A stretch of 64,000 nt of DNA, taken from Sodiomyces alkalinus F11 (lineage: Eukaryota; Ascomycota; Sordariomycetes; Glomerellales; Plectosphaerellaceae). The notes beneath the pieces were generated by a model, which saw only the letters and a list, made by a program, of their open reading frames with translations, was not told the origin of the DNA and made no database searches. Both the position numbers and the translations under genes were made by a program. Where the stretch lies: NCBI RefSeq assembly GCF_003711515.1, contig NW_021167088.1, positions 1,077,769 to 1,141,768 of the forward strand, given 5' to 3'. Below are positions 1 to 12,400 of this stretch, piece by piece (position 1 is the first letter of the stretch; each line of letters starts with the position of its first letter).

Positions 1-1122
1 CGTACCGTACAACAAATCAAGGATACGGAGAACAGGAAGTGTGAGCTTTTACACGTAGTGTACACATAGCCCTTATTACGTGCTTTTCGAAAGTGCCTTC
101 CGGTGGTGCCTTTTCCCCAGGATTCCGTATATTGACATCCAAATCCAATGGTGTTCACTTCCACTTTGGACATAACGAAGTTTGAACACCACAAACTCGA
201 TTCTACACGTGACCTCTGTGCCGGATTTTCTCCTCTATTTTCAATCCCTTCAAGTTAACCAGTAGACTAGTACGTTAGCAGCTCAAGCAGGAATAGGCAA
301 TAGGATCATAGCAGTAGAACTAAGTGCCGTAAAAGGAGGAATACTCTGCCGTCCACGTCTTGGACCGGTGCAGGAGGCTGCATCATGTCGACTCGACTTG
401 GCCAAGGTGTGGTTCGAAATCCTTCCAAGCTACAGCTCATCGGCCTATCACTCTCCTATTCATCTTTCGCTAAGCGCAAGAAGCTTGCCGCATCCGGGAT
501 CTTGGGCAGCGTCGCCTCACGCCTTCTGGGCCACTTAAGGCACCCCAAGGCGAAGGTCACGGATCCATTCGGTGGCGTTCGTGTTAGCCAAGGCGCCATT
601 ATTGTCACATCACACCACTACGTTGGTATCCCCTACGAGAAAAAGAAGAAGAAGAAAAAAATCCGAAATGTTGTTGATCTGTACATGTACCAAGTACGTT
701 CGTGCATACGCACCGTGACCTGCCTTGATATTCCATCGCTCGATCGACCAGGCCTTGTTCGAAGGTACCTTGTTCGCCTCTCAACCACGCCGCGTCAGCC
801 TCAGAATTCCATGCCCAACTAATTGACTCGAAGCACGAAGTAGGTAGTTTTACCTATCCCGCATGGAGCGTAGGTCGGTATGAATTACATGGCACTATCG
901 ACAACTGCACCCCAATACCGGTCCTTTTCTCGCCTGGGGTTTTTTTCTTCTTCTTTTCTTTGCTGCACGTCACACCATCTGGCGCTGTTTCTAGCGCATA
1001 GCAGATCACAACCCATCCTTTTACGGAATAATACCGAGTTGCTTATTTATGTACGTGAATTGGAAGGCTCAGGCGGCACGATGAGGCAGTGCGCTGACTT
1101 GACTGCCACCAGAAGACCTTTC
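1..1122. other. left flank, no gene supported
   Basis: No reading frame here has family-like sequence. A 145-codon frame at 385..822 (plus) contains a lysine homopolymer and no recognisable domain, and an 83-codon frame at 880..1131 runs into the 3' end of the SIN1 gene. Some of the right part is probably the 3' untranslated region of the minus-strand SIN1 gene. The rest is unassigned spacer. Confidence 0.5.
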
Positions 1123-3780
1123 TTACGGTAGGATCATCTTCCTTAGCTCCTCCACCATCTCGTTCGCCTCCGTCGAGTTCCTCGCTTCAAAGTCGTAGCG
1201 CTTAACCTCCGTGCCTTTGTATATGAAGAGCTAAATCGAGAAGCACGGGTGTCAGTAAGGCTTCTGTTTTATCTGGATATGTTCCGCAAATGAGGAGGGC
1301 TATGTGCACTCGCCGACCCTTTTCACGTCGATCGTTGGCACCAACCCTGGGAACATATGACGAACCAAGTTGTGTGCACGTACCTTGAATTGATCCGGAT
1401 GCTTACTAAACGTCTTGCACCCGATGATCTGTGACATGTGTGCCGTGGTCGTTTTTCCGTCTCGCGATGTCGGTTTGATGTGCAGATAATCACCGTTGAT
1501 CTCTAGCAGCCGCTCGCTTTGGTTCCTCATCCGTACCGTCCGCAGTCGCCAGACCGTCCACGACTTGTACATCCCAGTGAGCTCGGCTTGCTTGATCGCC
1601 TCCCGCGACAGAGGGTGGCTCCCCATCATTTGCAGCTTCCTGCCCTTCCGCCCTGCCGATCCGTCCCCGAATGGCAGTAGCTTGGGCGACGCGCTGCTCG
1701 GCGAGCCACCGGACATCACCAGCGGTCCATCGGTCGCAAACCGTCGCCGGTGCAGCTCCAAGTCCGCCAGGCTACCAATCGTTTGCACTTTGGCGTCCAG
1801 GAGCACGACCGGTCCGCCGCCCGGCATTCTGAGCACGTGGTTGTTTTTGTCTAATTGGCGTTTACGGCATACCAAGTCGAGGACTTCGGCCATGTACGTC
1901 TCGGTCGTCACGTCCAGGGTCACCAGCTGCCCTGGAGCAATGTCAGGCGCGTGGAGGTGTACGCGGAGCAGCTTTTTCTGGCCCCGCGTGGTGTTCGTCG
2001 TGGTCGCCCTGGTCTGCGGAGTGTCGGCGAATATCGTGGCATGCTGGCGGTATGTCGTGTTGGTGACGGGGTTCGGTCGCGGCTCTATAGGGCCGGGCGA
2101 GATGGCCCGAGCTGGCTGTGGCGTCTTGCGAGGAGTGACATCATCCTCGGTGTCTCTGTCGGCGGAATCGTCCAATGTCGTGGTAGCCGGGTCTTCCTGC
2201 GGTGTGACAGCTTGATTCTTCATGAATTCGGCCTGTGTGGCTTGCACCAGACCGAAGTTGTCGTACGTCTTGGAATTGGCCCTCATGCGACCGGCCGCTC
2301 TGTTGTTCGCGGTGGTAAAAGATGTAAGGGTTTTGGTTCTGTCGAACGGCGGGAAGTCATCGTCCACCTCGCCGTCCTCTTCTACCATCCTCAATGTCCA
2401 CCAGTTGATGTTTTGCTTGTCCTCCGGTATAGGCGGCTCGCGTTCCTCCTCAATGTAGCGCCAGAGGCTGAGCCCGATGAGGTCAGCCACTGTCACCGGC
2501 CGATCGCTGCCCTGGCCATGACCATGATGTACATTGCGCCGGATGAGGACCTCGAAGGGCTCCTCTGGATCGTTGGAAAAGGCCGGGTAAATGTGGACAG
2601 CGATTGGGTTCTTCTCGCCTTGGCCTGACAGCGAGGCGAACTTCTCGAACGGCAACGTGGGTTTGATTTTCCTAGCATTGAACGCTGCCGAGAGCAAGCT
2701 TTTGGGCTGTACTATGCTCACTGGCCGTATCATGCTCATTGGGCGAGGCGGCGGAAGAGCCTCGAGGACCTTCGGTGGGGCCTGCGATTTACGTATAGTG
2801 GACATCCTCATGAACTGACGTGGTGGCGTGCCAACAACTTGACGATCCGTAGGCGCCTGGTTGGGGTTTTCAACGGCGTCCAGGATGCCTGTCGACTCGA
2901 TGCTCTCGATGAAATCTCCCGAAATATCGGAGGCATCAGAGTCCTCGTCCTCTTCGTGGAGAAGACCAGTTCCAGCACGATTCAGCCCCTCCCCGGGCTC
3001 TTCATTGATCTTGGTCTGCAGCCTGACAGCTTTGGTAGCCGCCCTGGCGGCCTCCCTATGCCTGTAAAAGGCCGAAGAATCAAGTTCGTTCTCGGATGAA
3101 ACCTCGCTGCTCGTGACGGTATCGCGGCGGGCCCTTTCCTTGACAACCTCGAGGGCGGAGTGCGAGCCCCGACGGGTTCCGGGCGCTGCGCGAGGGGATG
3201 ACATGGTAGATGCTTGGCGAAGATTCGACGATTGTATCGGACTCGAGCCCGCCCTCGGCCGCACGGGCATCTTGGAAAATTTAATCTGCTGTGCTGCACG
3301 TTGCGCATGCTCGTCATCGTCGCTCTCGTCGCTCAGGTCACTGCTATCGTCGTCGTCGAGAGTCTGGGCCCGCCTCCGCCTCTTGATGGCCAGTCCCGGC
3401 CCGAAAGTATCCGTACCACCCCCGGCGAGCATCCCGCCCTCGTCACGTTCATCCTCCAGTGTCACTCCCACGGGACGCGGGGCTTGGAAGTACTCCGAGG
3501 CAACGGCTGTAGGTATAGGAGGGGAGTAGCAACGCTTCACAAGGTTGGGATTGGCCTGCCAACCGATAGCCTTGAAAGCGCCCGAGTTTAGAAACCCTTC
3601 GTTAAGGTTAATGAGGCGTTCTCCCACCCCATCGGCAATTTCGGTGAGATAACCGCATCGTAATTGATATGCGACCAACCTGAAGCACACCACACGGAAG
3701 AAGTAAGTAGAGGAACAAATGATACGGGAAAGGAACTGGTTTCAGGAGGGTTCATACTCTTCATTCTGAATGACCGACAT
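1123..3780 (-). CDS. SIN1: TORC2 subunit SIN1/AVO1 (stress-activated MAP kinase interacting protein)
   Basis: Scaffold subunit of TOR complex 2, which recruits AGC-kinase substrates at the plasma membrane. I model three exons on the minus strand, 3780..3758, 3679..1384 and 1230..1123, giving 808 aa. Splicing of the 78-nt intron joins MSVIQNEE to LVAYQLRCGYLTEIADGVGE, the usual SIN1 N-terminus; the 153-nt 3' intron (donor GTACGT) restores the end of the PH domain (YKGTEVKRYDFEA). Domains: acidic/serine-rich linker about 110-330, CRIM domain about 338-468 (AVHIYPAF, then LIGLSLWRYIEEE), Ras-binding-like domain about 575-655, PH domain about 711-805. A single-exon reading would lose both termini. 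It diverges from the PRCC-family gene. Family assignment is firm; splice sites are inferred. Confidence 0.93.
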
Positions 3781-4348
3781 GATAGCAAAAGGCTCGACCC
3801 ATGCAAATGAACTGAAAAGGGTATGGTTGACGCATGTATGCGACGCGCAGAATACTGAGCACAAATAGGAGAAGATCAGAAGTGAAGACGGCAGACAGTT
3901 CAGAATGATTGAGCACTAGAAAATGGTGCCGCAAGATCGAGTTGCCATTCCAATGGAAATGAAGCCTTCACATTGCCTGCAAGTGGAAGGTTATAGAGTA
4001 AATGCTGGGTCTCTGGAAAGGAAGAGAGGATGACGATGATGGGTAGGTGGAAAGGCTGAAGAAAGATGGGGAGATAACAACACCAACAGGAAGGAGCAGA
4101 GCGATGTACGTACTCAGTGGCTCAGCCTTGTGAAACCCCGCCAAAGACTAATACGAATACGGTAGGTACGGTGTGGAACACGTCTCTTGACCCACAAAGG
4201 CTCCTTCTTACCTAATCATGGTTATTGCTTAATAAGCGGTATACATAACCAATGTCATTGTGCGTCAAGGGTCAAGGTCTATTGATGTCTTCATCCTGCC
4301 ATCCACAAGCCCCGACAACATTTCACACAAAGTCAACTCATCACAGCA
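3781..4348. promoter_or_regulatory. divergent promoter of SIN1 and the PRCC-family gene
   Basis: This 568-bp spacer separates two start codons pointing away from each other, so it must hold both promoters and 5' leaders. A CCAAT pentamer lies at 4249..4253, about 95 bp before the PRCC start. I see no clear TATA box at a convincing distance. Confidence 0.6.
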
Positions 4349-5563
4349 ATGGGGCTAGTAGATTACTCCGAATCGGATTCCGAGCCCGAGGTCACAAATG
4401 AATCAGCTCCCAAGCCCACGACAAAAACGACAGCGGCGCCGTACACTACGAACACCACCACCACCAAAAAGCCCTTCCAGAAAGTCGTTGATCGGTCTAA
4501 CCCCGGGAAGATCCGTGTCAACCTACCACAGCTGAAGGGCGACGACGAACCGGCGTCTACGAGCGATGAACCACCTGCGAAGCGCGTGAAAACCGGTGGA
4601 GGAGGCGGGCTTTTCGGCGGCATGAACTCGTTCCTCCCGCCTCCCAAGAACACGGGCGCGAAGAAGGCGATAGCGGCTAGCACCAACACTTCAAGGCCGC
4701 CGTTTCAGCTAAAGACCAGTTCTGAAGCTGGTTTCCGTCGGGAATCGCCACAGGAGGCAGGCGTGGACGTTCAGGGTGCGGCTCCAGGCACAGGCGGCTC
4801 TGGACTGATGCTACCGCCACCTAGAGCAACCACATCACAACCTTCCATACCGGACGGGATGAAGGCGGAAGAAGACGTCAAGCTCGTGGGCAAGCCCATG
4901 ATGTTCCGACCTCTCTCGGTAGCCAGGGCCAAGAAGAAGGGACCGAAGAAATTACCCACAGCGCCGCCGTCAGCACCAGCGGGATCCGAGTCAACGGTGC
5001 AGCAGCCCAAACCCGTCCCCGAAGTCGCAGCTCCTCCCCCACCGAAAAAGATGTCTCTCTTCTCCATCGCCAGCGAACCCGAGCCCGAGGAACCCGCGGC
5101 GGCCACCGAAACGAATGGCGCATACGAACCGCTCTTCGAACCCGATAACGTCGCAACCAGTTACGACTCGTACGCCGCCGACACGGCTGGGCAGGGGACT
5201 TACCCCGTCCCCGCCACAGCGCCCAATCCGGCAGACCCTACCAGCCTCGGCGTCGTAGCCGACGACCTGAACCTCTCAGCTGCAGAGCGGCGAGAACTCT
5301 TCGGACGGTCCGGGGCGCCCGGCCCTTCGGCCTCGACGAGCCGCGTGATCAATTTCGACATGGAACGGGAATATCAACACAACGAGGAGCTGCGGGCCTC
5401 GGGCGAGCAGCAGATCCACAGACCCATCCGGGGCATTACGCCGGGCAAGCACAACCTGCGGCAGTTGGTCAACGCGGTGCAGAGCCAGCGCGAGGCGCTC
5501 GAAGAGAGCTTTGCCAAGGGGAAGAACATTCGCAAGGAGGCTTCGGGACGGTATGGGTGGTAA
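4349..5563 (+). CDS. PRCC-family nuclear protein (mitotic checkpoint/splicing associated)
   Basis: Intronless 404-aa protein. It starts with MGLVDYSESDSEPE, the typical opening of fungal PRCC-domain proteins, and ends with the conserved PRCC C-terminus (VINFDMEREYQHNEELRASG, then HNLRQLVNAVQSQREALEE and GRYGW). The middle is low-complexity and rich in Pro, Lys and Ala with patches such as KKKGPKKLP, as expected for a disordered nuclear protein. In animals PRCC binds MAD2B and associates with splicing factors; the fungal role is not established, so only the family is called. The ATG lies about 95 bp after a CCAAT box. It shares a divergent promoter with SIN1. Confidence 0.85.
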   Translation: MGLVDYSESDSEPEVTNESAPKPTTKTTAAPYTTNTTTTKKPFQKVVDRSNPGKIRVNLPQLKGDDEPASTSDEPPAKRVKTGGGGGLFGGMNSFLPPPKNTGAKKAIAASTNTSRPPFQLKTSSEAGFRRESPQEAGVDVQGAAPGTGGSGLMLPPPRATTSQPSIPDGMKAEEDVKLVGKPMMFRPLSVARAKKKGPKKLPTAPPSAPAGSESTVQQPKPVPEVAAPPPPKKMSLFSIASEPEPEEPAAATETNGAYEPLFEPDNVATSYDSYAADTAGQGTYPVPATAPNPADPTSLGVVADDLNLSAAERRELFGRSGAPGPSASTSRVINFDMEREYQHNEELRASGEQQIHRPIRGITPGKHNLRQLVNAVQSQREALEESFAKGKNIRKEASGRYGW

Positions 5564-5902
5564 TAATAACGAGAAAAGGCGCAGCATGTTTCAGAATGTG
5601 AAAGGGGATGGGCGGATTAAGAAGAAGTCGACTATGATACCCCCTACCCTTCCGCCGGGGACGAATAAAACAAAATCGGGTCCTCGAGCTACGAAAAGGA
5701 AACTGCACCTAAAATTCTTATCCATATCGTATCGTAAACCGTGAATCATGTGTGGACAGACACATATCGATCGTTACGGACAAAGCTGATTTTGCCCCCC
5801 CCTTTTTTTCTTTTTTTTCTCCTGGTCTCGTGCAGCATATTTGCAACACCAGCGCTGGAAACTCCTTCCTAATTCGCAGTCCGTCGTATATAATCATGAA
5901 GG
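5564..5902. other. convergent 3' spacer
   Basis: This spacer lies between the plus-strand PRCC gene and the next minus-strand gene, so it holds two 3' untranslated regions. It contains a C-run/T-run tract near 5796-5820. I see no gene or structured element. Confidence 0.6.
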
Positions 5903-7771
5903 TCAACATCTTACAACCGCGGCCGTCCGGATATGATGCACCCCGCCCGTCGCACCACCCATCAGAAACCCCCATTCCCCTCTTGTAATGGGGGAGATGT
6001 CATCATAGCCGTTTGGTGTCATGGGCCCTTCTCTCTGGGCTGTGCTGCGTCCGTCATCCCCGAGCACCTCCGCAATAGAAATGGGACTCCAGATGGCAAC
6101 CTGCCGGCTCCCACGGCCCGGTTTGGCGGTCGGCATCGCGCTGTCCTCGCCAGTGTTCTCTGGCCGTACTGGCTGTGCGTTGTGAAGAGGGCCGTGTGCT
6201 TTCTGTGCGGGAGACGGAGGTGGCGTGGCGTCGAACTGCGTCTTCAGCTTCAGGACAGGCGTCTTGCGTAGTGACGGCGTCGACGACTTGCGGGCGGGTC
6301 CCAACATGACGATGGGAAGGTCGGCCTCTTCTTGAAAATCACTCTCGCTATCCTCCCACGCGGATCGAGACGCGGCTTGTTCCTCCTTGTCTCGCCCAGT
6401 ATCTTCGTCTGTCGTTCTCCGCCACTTCTCGCCCTCGTCGTCGTCCTCGGCTTCTTCGTGCTTTGTCCTCTCGGGTGTCCCAACGCCGTCAACGGCACCC
6501 GTTTGCTCTGGACCTCCATATGCTCGGCGGTACATGCGATCCACCTCGGCCAATGCATGGGCGGAGACTCGCAACCCGTCGTATGAACGGAGCAGTTCCG
6601 CGCGTGACGTAGCACGGCGACGGACGAGGACCAGTCGCCTGAGTTCGTCGACGGCATCCTCGAGACGTGGCGGCCAGCCCGTTCGCGAGTAGCTCGCCAG
6701 GGCGGCCTTGAAAGTGTACAGACGGTCGAGGGACACGAGGGTTAGGCCTTCGGCGGAGAAGACGACTTCGTTTTGGGCGAGGGAGCGGTGTGTTAGTGCG
6801 GCTGTGAGGCCGAATGTTGAAGCTCTCGCCATCTGAGGGAGCCGATCTGGGCTGTTGTGGCTTCTGTCAGTTGCAGTTCACCAATTTACCAACATGACAT
6901 GACAGGACAGGACAGGACAGGACATGGTAAAGGGGTTTGCAGGAGCAAAAAGGAACAAATTAGAGACCGAACCGAGCAAAGAAGAATCGAGGCAAGGGGA
7001 AAGAAAGAGGAAGTGAAAGAAAAGGAATAAAAGACAAACGTACCCAATGCCGAACTTCTTCCCAGCACGGTCAATAGCCTGTCGCAAGATTCGCTCATGG
7101 CGGGGAGTAACCACATCGGGGTGTACAAGCCGAACAACAAAGGAGCCAGGGCCGGCTACTCCTGATATGCATGCGGGCGTTGCCGGCACCGAAGTCTCCG
7201 CCGTGGCAGCAGTCGAGGAAACCGAAAACGGGGAACAAGGTGTTATGGGCGGCGGGGTCGATACGGACGATGCGGGCGATTGAGGCCATCTCCTCGACCT
7301 TGCTGGACTTGAGGGGAGGTTGGTCTTCTCCGTTCCCCTAGCAGCGGACGCTAGCGAAGGCAGCGGCAGTCTGCCGGGTCTGATGAGCTTTTTCTTGATT
7401 GATGCGACGGGCCGCGCGGCAAAAGCAAGCCGGGACGGGGAAGGGGTACTTGGTATCGTGGTCGTGGTCGTGGTCGTGGACGTGGACGTGGAGGAGGGGG
7501 ACGAGCAAGCCGTGCCGGTTGTAGCGGTCCCTTGAATTCCCGGGGAAGAGGGAGGCGAGACGACGCCAGGGGAAGTACAGGGCGACAATGGAATGGAAGG
7601 AAGCTGGTATTCTCGGGAGAGGACGACGAGGGTGAGATCGACTCCCTTGCGAGCGAGACGACCGGCGGCGTACTCGAGGACGTCGTTAAGCTGTGGGCAT
7701 AGGTTCTGGGCGTCGAGGATGGAGGGGCCGGCCTCCAGCGGTGAAGAGATGCGACGTTTCGAAAGGGACAT
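5903..7771 (-). CDS. conserved fungal protein of unknown function (DUF7582-like)
   Basis: Two exons on the minus strand, 7771..7044 and 6851..5903 (558 aa), separated by a 192-nt intron with donor GTACGT. Splicing joins KKFGIG to PDRLPQMARASTFGL and restores a continuous conserved segment. The N-terminal third has LNDVLEYAAGRLARKG and LTLVVLSREYQLP, followed by a Ser/Pro/Thr-rich low-complexity region (about 60-200). The second conserved block has SLAQNEVVFSAEGLTL and LDRLYTFKAALASYSRTGWP. The C-terminal region is acidic and ends near ITRGEWGFLMGG. I recognise this as a family widespread in moulds but know no function; the DUF number is from memory and less certain. No signal peptide or membrane segment is evident. 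Confidence 0.72.
6896..6925. repeat. pentanucleotide GGACA tandem repeat inside an intron
   Basis: About five copies of GGACA/GACAT lie in the 192-nt intron of the DUF7582-like gene. This is a simple microsatellite with no coding effect. Confidence 0.85.
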
Positions 7772-8380
7772 GGTCCCGAAAATACGCCAAACAGAAAAAG
7801 AAAAAGAAATAATAAAAGAAGAACGATCGGGATAGTCGTTGGGGAGATATTAGAGGTGATGGTATTGGTGGTGGCAGTGTTGGACTGTCCTGCAGCACTC
7901 GAAGCCAGACTCGACTTGATGATACTCCCACGAAACAAGGACAACGAACAAAAAGGTATTCACGATGGGGCCCCCTTCTTCATGATATATCAGACATGTT
8001 TCTGCAAATCGGTGAAACACTTTGATCCGCATCTAGTCTGAAACATGAAACAGAAGATGATAGTTCCAAATCTGGAAACAAACAAAGACAAAACATAGGG
8101 CCATTTGTTTGAAGAAGTGCCCTCCCCTGGGCCACCGCCTTAGACGCACGAGCAAGAGCACACGGGCCTGAGGATCACCCACAAGGCATACCACCACGTG
8201 TCTTTGAGGTGGTGACAGGACAAAAAAAGAACACAAAGACATCCTGAAACGGTTTATTTTGTCTTCGGTTCTTCCCGCGTCTCGAAACTGCCCTGGACCT
8301 GGCCCACTAGGTTGGCCCATGGGTGCCGGCCGGGGAGTGAGATGCGCGGAAGACATTAGTTACTCCACAACGACGAGCAT

Positions 8381-8422
8381 CTGTAGCTGTAGCTATAGCT
8401 GTAGCTGTAGCTGTAGCTGTAT
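8381..8422. repeat. CTGTAG hexanucleotide array (7 units)
   Basis: Seven consecutive hexamers, five exact and two with one change (CTATAG and CTGTAT). It is a microsatellite in the spacer upstream of the DUF7582-like gene. Confidence 0.92.
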
Positions 8423-8580
8423 CTAAATCAAGCGACAATACCCTAGATCATGCTGGAGAAAGGGAAGGGGCCAACCAGAAAGCCGCGACTATACTGAGTA
8501 AAAGACGCAGAGCCGCCCACGTCACAGCGTGAACCAAAGAGGTGATCTAATTATCCAGGTTCGTACTGAAGTACGGACGA

Positions 8581-8615
8581 CGAATGACGAATGACGAATG
8601 ACGAATGGCGAATGA
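8581..8615. repeat. CGAATGA heptanucleotide array (5 units)
   Basis: Five consecutive heptamers, four exact and one with a single A-to-G change. The unit is not a multiple of three and lies outside genes. Confidence 0.92.
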
Positions 8616-9436
8616 AGGTAGTACTGTACCTTAGGTAATGGGCGGCTAAAATGTTGCTATTTTCAGTCCTTCCCCTGGCGCGCCGACGCGCTGGGACTCG
8701 GGCGCGGGGTAATGCCAAGCCCAAGGACCCTCTATCCCAAGCATCGCCATTGATCCATTCTGCCATTCCCGCGTTATCTTCTTGGTTCGTTGGCCAATTG
8801 CCGAGGGGTATTCCCCATTATATTACCATGCACCGAATTGACACTCTCCGAACAATGATCAGGCGCCAAATCGTTGCCATTTTCATCTAATCTGGAGATT
8901 ATTTTGCGGCTCTGAAATGAAAAGAAGGGCTTCTCTTCGGACACTGGACACTGGTGATGGCATTTATTATTAGCACTAAGCAATATTAGAAAGCTACCCC
9001 GGTGACGCAGCTCAGCTCAGCCGACAAGAAAAGCAAGGGACACATCCTACGGTCCCATCCGCTCCCTTCCCTGAAAAAGCAAAATTACGCCAGTGCTCAT
9101 GCAGAGCAAACCAGAAGAGATAAAAAGCAGAGAATGCAGACCCGTTCCGTAATCATGATTATCATGGGTCTTCCGTCTAATTCCCGATCCATGCCGTTCT
9201 GCCTGTTGCCCAGGCCCTCCTGATGTATAGTCGCTAAAGAATGATTAGTTCATTGGATGCCCCTTGCTGCGTTTTTCTCAAGACGAACCATATTGTATCG
9301 TTCCCATCAAGTCTTCCTTCCCCGTACCTCTCACGTGCGTACGTCCGGGGTGTGTTCCAGTTGATCGGATAATGCAGTCGACCCTTCGACCGTTCCTGAA
9401 GCTTTCTCATAGGTAGTGTCTTCGACTCGGTCTCAG

Positions 9437-12400
9437 TTACGTGGGTGATTCGATCGTGTCCGAATCGCTGAAGCCCGACACGAGAGACATATTCGAGTTG
9501 TCGTCCTCCAACTCGTCAACGACGCGTTGTTGGATGGCTTCCACGACCCCTGGGCATCTCCTCGTCAGTTTTCCCTATTCGTGCATAATCGAGTTGGTCA
9601 CTAGCGCATGCAACTTACCGTCGCGAAGTGCCTGATACGCCTCCAGCGTATAAGACCCGTCGGCGTCGTCCTCATCCAGGAAGTACCTCTCGCAGTGGTG
9701 GATGATCGCCTGGAGATCTTCGATGGATGATCTCGCGACTTGTCGAACCCCGCCTAGGCAGCATTTCTGCAGATACTTGAGGCACCTGACACCGGTCTCC
9801 TTGCCCGCCTTATTGATTGTAGCCCTGTCCACGAAATCATCCCCCCCCGGGTTCGATTCGCATGACGATAGGAAGTCCACGATAAACTGTGCCGCTCCTT
9901 GGCTCGTAGGTCTCTCAAAGTAACCGAGCAATCCTGGGGCCCAAAGCGGCAGCACTTGGAGGAGGTGGAGCAGAAGCGGGGTCCGAGGTGCGTCCTGTAG
10001 TTCGCGCTGCGCAAGAGCAACATCCGCGGCCGATCGGAAGAACTGCAGAAACGCTCTCCCGTCCGCGTTCTCAATCAAGACACAAGCACGGGCGACATGG
10101 CGTAGCACGTGGCGCGCGAGCTCTGTGCCCGGGAATTTCCGGACGAGTATAAATCCTGCTCGTAAAAAGGGAACCATCGAGTACGCCTCCATCTTATTGG
10201 AGATCATGGTCTCGATCGCCCTCCATACAGAATCTCGCATCGTCACGTCCCACTCCGCCAGGCGGTTGATGATCGAATCCGTTGCTGCTGGGCTCTCGCC
10301 GAGTTCGAGGAGTCGCCTCACGAAAATGCTGCCCGGCAAATCTCTATCCTCCAGATACAGCACCTCGATCTCCGCGTCCGACCATTCAAGGGGCCGCGTC
10401 GCGTCGTCCGCGAGAAACTGTGCCACCCGGTCGTTCGCAGCAGTGCGCGTCCTGCCGTCCAGCCATGGCGCCATGAGCCCAGTGAGATGGTCTAGGAGAC
10501 GGATGGCCACGGCGAATGACGGCGGTCGTGTTGTAACCCGCCGCATGACGTTCGAGATGGCCTTCATGAGCGGTTCTGGGAAGTCCACGATGGTTGGATC
10601 CGCCGCAATGACCCTCAACAATCTCGCGAGATTGCCGTTGTGTACCAAGAGGGCTGTCTCGAGAGCGCCCAGCTCGGCAAACTCGAGCATGATAGTGAAG
10701 GTGTCTGGCCATGACCGCCCGAAGATATGGATATTGATCCAGAGTTTCTCGAGAAGCAGGACAGTGCTGCCGGCCACAGTAGAGTCCAAGTCACAAACAT
10801 CGTCGGCCTCCATCGTCAAGCCGTAGAGGGCAGGTCGCTGCTCTCGGATCACCTTGAGTGCGTTCATGAACATGTCAATGAATCTCGTGCGCACGGCACT
10901 GTCCCCGATGCGTTGAGCCAGTTGGATGAAGACCGGAAACCGATCGCACAAGTATTTGACGAATGCCACCGCACAGTCAGGCGATCGTTGGAAGGAACGC
11001 TCCAAGGCTGCCGCGTACGGTTCTAACTGAGGGAGCTCTTTGGTCCTCGTAACGACTTGGTCAAAATGCCCAAGTAACATCTGCATCGCGGCCGCCGACT
11101 TGCTGTGGTCAGGCGATGTGGGGCCCTCGTCAGCCAGCGTGATGTGCTCAAAAAGCTTCAGGGCGAAGGCGACATGACCCGTGTCGAATAAACAGTGTCT
11201 GCGCAAGATGGCCGTGTTCTCGTTCAAGATGCACTCGGACATTTCCAGGGGAAGCTCGGCCTCGGCACGAGGCGACGCGCCTGCCTGCTCCAACATTTGC
11301 TGATCTGCCTTCAAGGTGGAGGAGCGTTGGTAGAAGAGCATGTAGGCGCTATACGGCTTCTCTGGACCATGGCTGTGATGAGCGTCGCTTCCAAAAGTAG
11401 ACTTCTCGAGTTCAGATGGGTCCCAAGGGGTGACGTGATCGTCGTTGAACTCGACCCAACTCTCCCTACCCCCGGCAGTTGGACGTTCGCGTATGTATGA
11501 ATAATAGTGGCCGGACTCGGCGGTGCCTGAATGCACGAGAACCCCCACGAGCTCAAACATATCCTCCTCGCCAGGAGGAGAGGCTTGGCCAAGATGATCG
11601 TGCATGTACGGACGCATGTCGATCTTGGTAGGAAAGGAGAAGTAGTCGTGAATCTTGTTCCGCATCAGAGTGCGAACATCGAAATCAAATCGCTTGAGAT
11701 GGAAGATAAGATGGTCCGGAATTTCCTTGAGACTCGACCTGTTTCGGCTCTTAGACGCTTGCGCTTCATATGATCCGACAACAGAAGACATACCTCTTGA
11801 CTGCATCCACACGCCGGTCACACGTTCCACACTTGTATTTGTCGGCTAAGATGTCGTTAGTAACAGGGGATGGAATCCATAGATGCGGGAGGAAGCTGAG
11901 AAGACTGACCTCCTTCGAGAAGTTCTCCGCCGACATAATCTGTGAGACTCTCGGCGAGACTTCTCTTGCCCTTGATGTCGCATTGAATCGCCGAAAAAGC
12001 CTCTGTGACTTCAGAGACGTGTTCACATTCCTTGGACCTCACTTGCTGGACAAGTTGACCGCCGTAGAAGGACTTGAACTGCTTCCTTTCCTCTGTCGAC
12101 GCGAAATGCCTCTCCCATTGGTCGAACAGCATGTTGAAGAACTCATCGGCATCCATCTGGTTGTGGATATCGACCATGCCTCCCTCGTACGATTTGATGG
12201 AGCTCACGAGCATCGTGGGGTCGATACACCTGTGCAGGGAATCCTGCAAGTGGGCAAAGACTTTCTGGACCTCGATGAGTAACTCTTGTGACGAATTGTC
12301 TCTTACTTCTGCCCGGATGACAAACTGCCGGAAGTTGACATTCATGAAGAGTTGAGTGAACAGTGAATTGAGGTAGCAGGTGTTGGAGAGATTGCGCAAT

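Larger units (their letters stand above)
7772..9436. other. intergenic region with two tandem repeats
   Basis: This 1.67-kb spacer lies between the 5' end of the DUF7582-like gene and the 3' end of the deubiquitinase gene, both on the minus strand. The part nearest 7772 must hold the promoter of the former. It contains the hexamer and heptamer arrays listed separately and one short AAGGTA-type motif near 8628. No reading frame is convincing. Confidence 0.55.

Noticed and set aside
385..822. 145-codon forward frame before SIN1
   Set aside because: It contains a long lysine run from a purine tract, has no recognisable domain, and shows no intron-exon or family support.
1496..3529. Several long forward frames opposite SIN1
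   Set aside because: They lie antisense to a firmly identified gene in GC-rich coding DNA and have no family-like sequence.
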